Source: JAAXKN01 sp050259615 (GTDB taxonomy: Bacteria > Bacteroidota > Ignavibacteria > Ignavibacteriales > SURF-24). From it: DNA of 6,823 bases. Positions 6,546 through 6,823 of this stretch are shown in pieces (the stretch's first letter is position 1; each line of letters begins with the position of its first letter). Position numbers and translations under genes: made by a program. The DNA is taken from positions 1-6,823 of the forward strand of contig JBLNAZ010000210.1 of NCBI GenBank assembly GCA_050259615.1, given 5' to 3'. A model generated the notes under the pieces. That model saw only the letters and a list, made by a program, of their open reading frames with translations, did no database searches and was not told the origin of the DNA.

Positions 6546-6674
6546 ATAATTTTTATCACTAAAAGTGCTGCGGAGAGACAGGGATCCTCCCGAAGTCTAA
6601 AAAAGCTTTGATCTCAGCTTAGATGGAGTTTTGAACGGGGATAGCTGGTTTTAAGCCTTTCATTATTTCAAATA

Positions 6675-6823
6675 TCAGTTGTTGGGCCTCGGCACAACGG
6701 GAAGACTTTCATGCCCGCTGCTGTCAACAGACTCTATGGCAAAAAAATAATTGTCCTTAGAATATGGAATAACGGCCTTTGTGCCGGTAACAAAAATCTT
6801 TTTCTGCCAGACAGGCTGATCTG
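6675..6823 (-). CDS. C-terminal end of a probable M28-type peptidase (partial)
   Basis: A minus-strand frame enters from the right edge and stops with TGA at 6677-6675, giving the last 48 residues of a larger protein. The sequence, including SKDNYFFAIESVDSSGHESL then PVVPRPNN, resembles the last strands of a fibronectin type III-like domain. The 'SKDNYfFgi.avD..GheSlpv' pattern is familiar from the C-terminus of secreted M28-family zinc aminopeptidases of Bacteroidota and Ignavibacteria. If so, the catalytic domain lies beyond the window. It converges on the chemoreceptor gene and shares its terminator. The open frame and natural protein composition make the gene itself likely; the family call is by memory of a short piece, and another secreted protein with an FN3-like end is possible. 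Confidence 0.6.
   Translation of the reverse strand, partial: DQPVWQKKIFVTGTKAVIPYSKDNYFFAIESVDSSGHESLPVVPRPNN

Noticed and set aside
6581..6621. Small hairpins (GGGA/TCCC and AAGCT/AGCTT) between the partial gene and the main terminator
   Set aside because: The stems are 4-5 bp and weak compared with the 9-bp terminator at 6513-6545.
1..6823. CRISPR arrays, tRNA or rRNA genes, insertion sequences, sigma-54 promoters
   Set aside because: None was recognised when reading both strands: no spaced direct repeats, no terminal inverted repeats with a transposase, no cloverleaf, and no GG-N10-GC type element before the receptor gene.

Overview
The window most likely comes from a chromosome of the Bacteroidota/Ignavibacteria side of the tree. 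The evidence is the C-terminal tail of the secreted mannanase-like enzyme (a QNYPNPFNP motif followed by a GLYIYKIEAG...KKLLLLK end), which is the type 9 secretion (Por) sorting tail in the form usual for Ignavibacteria. The partial protein at the right edge fits the same group. No plasmid, phage or insertion sequence signs are visible.

Layout, left to right. The minus strand carries the first residues of an exported protein (1-70, cut by the window edge), then a small four-helix DUF2975-type membrane protein (108-566). A gene-poor stretch (567-888) follows, and then a large secreted multidomain glycoside hydrolase (889-3369, GH26-CBM6-Ig-CBM6-sorting tail). A long divergent intergenic region (3370-3966) separates this from a plus-strand chemoreceptor gene (3967-6501). 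A strong hairpin with T-runs on both sides (6513-6545) ends the chemoreceptor gene. It probably also ends a convergent minus-strand gene, of which only the last 48 codons are in the window (6675-6823; probably the C-terminal fibronectin-like domain of an M28-type peptidase).

The most unusual item is the chemoreceptor. It has two membrane helices with only about 22 residues outside the membrane, a HAMP-like segment, and then a sugar-binding-protein-like region on the cytoplasmic side. The two lobes of that region appear in swapped order (C-lobe first, N-lobe second) compared with RbsB/LacI-type proteins. A long methyl-accepting signalling hairpin follows. A sequence matching 12 of 16 positions of the sigma-28 flagellar/chemotaxis promoter consensus, at exact spacing, lies about 65 bases before its start codon.

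A working picture, which is inference, is that the GH26 enzyme releases manno-oligosaccharides (or a related glycan product) outside the cell, while the divergent receptor reads a sugar or metabolite inside the cell and steers motility. Only the divergent arrangement supports this link; nothing in the sequence proves it.
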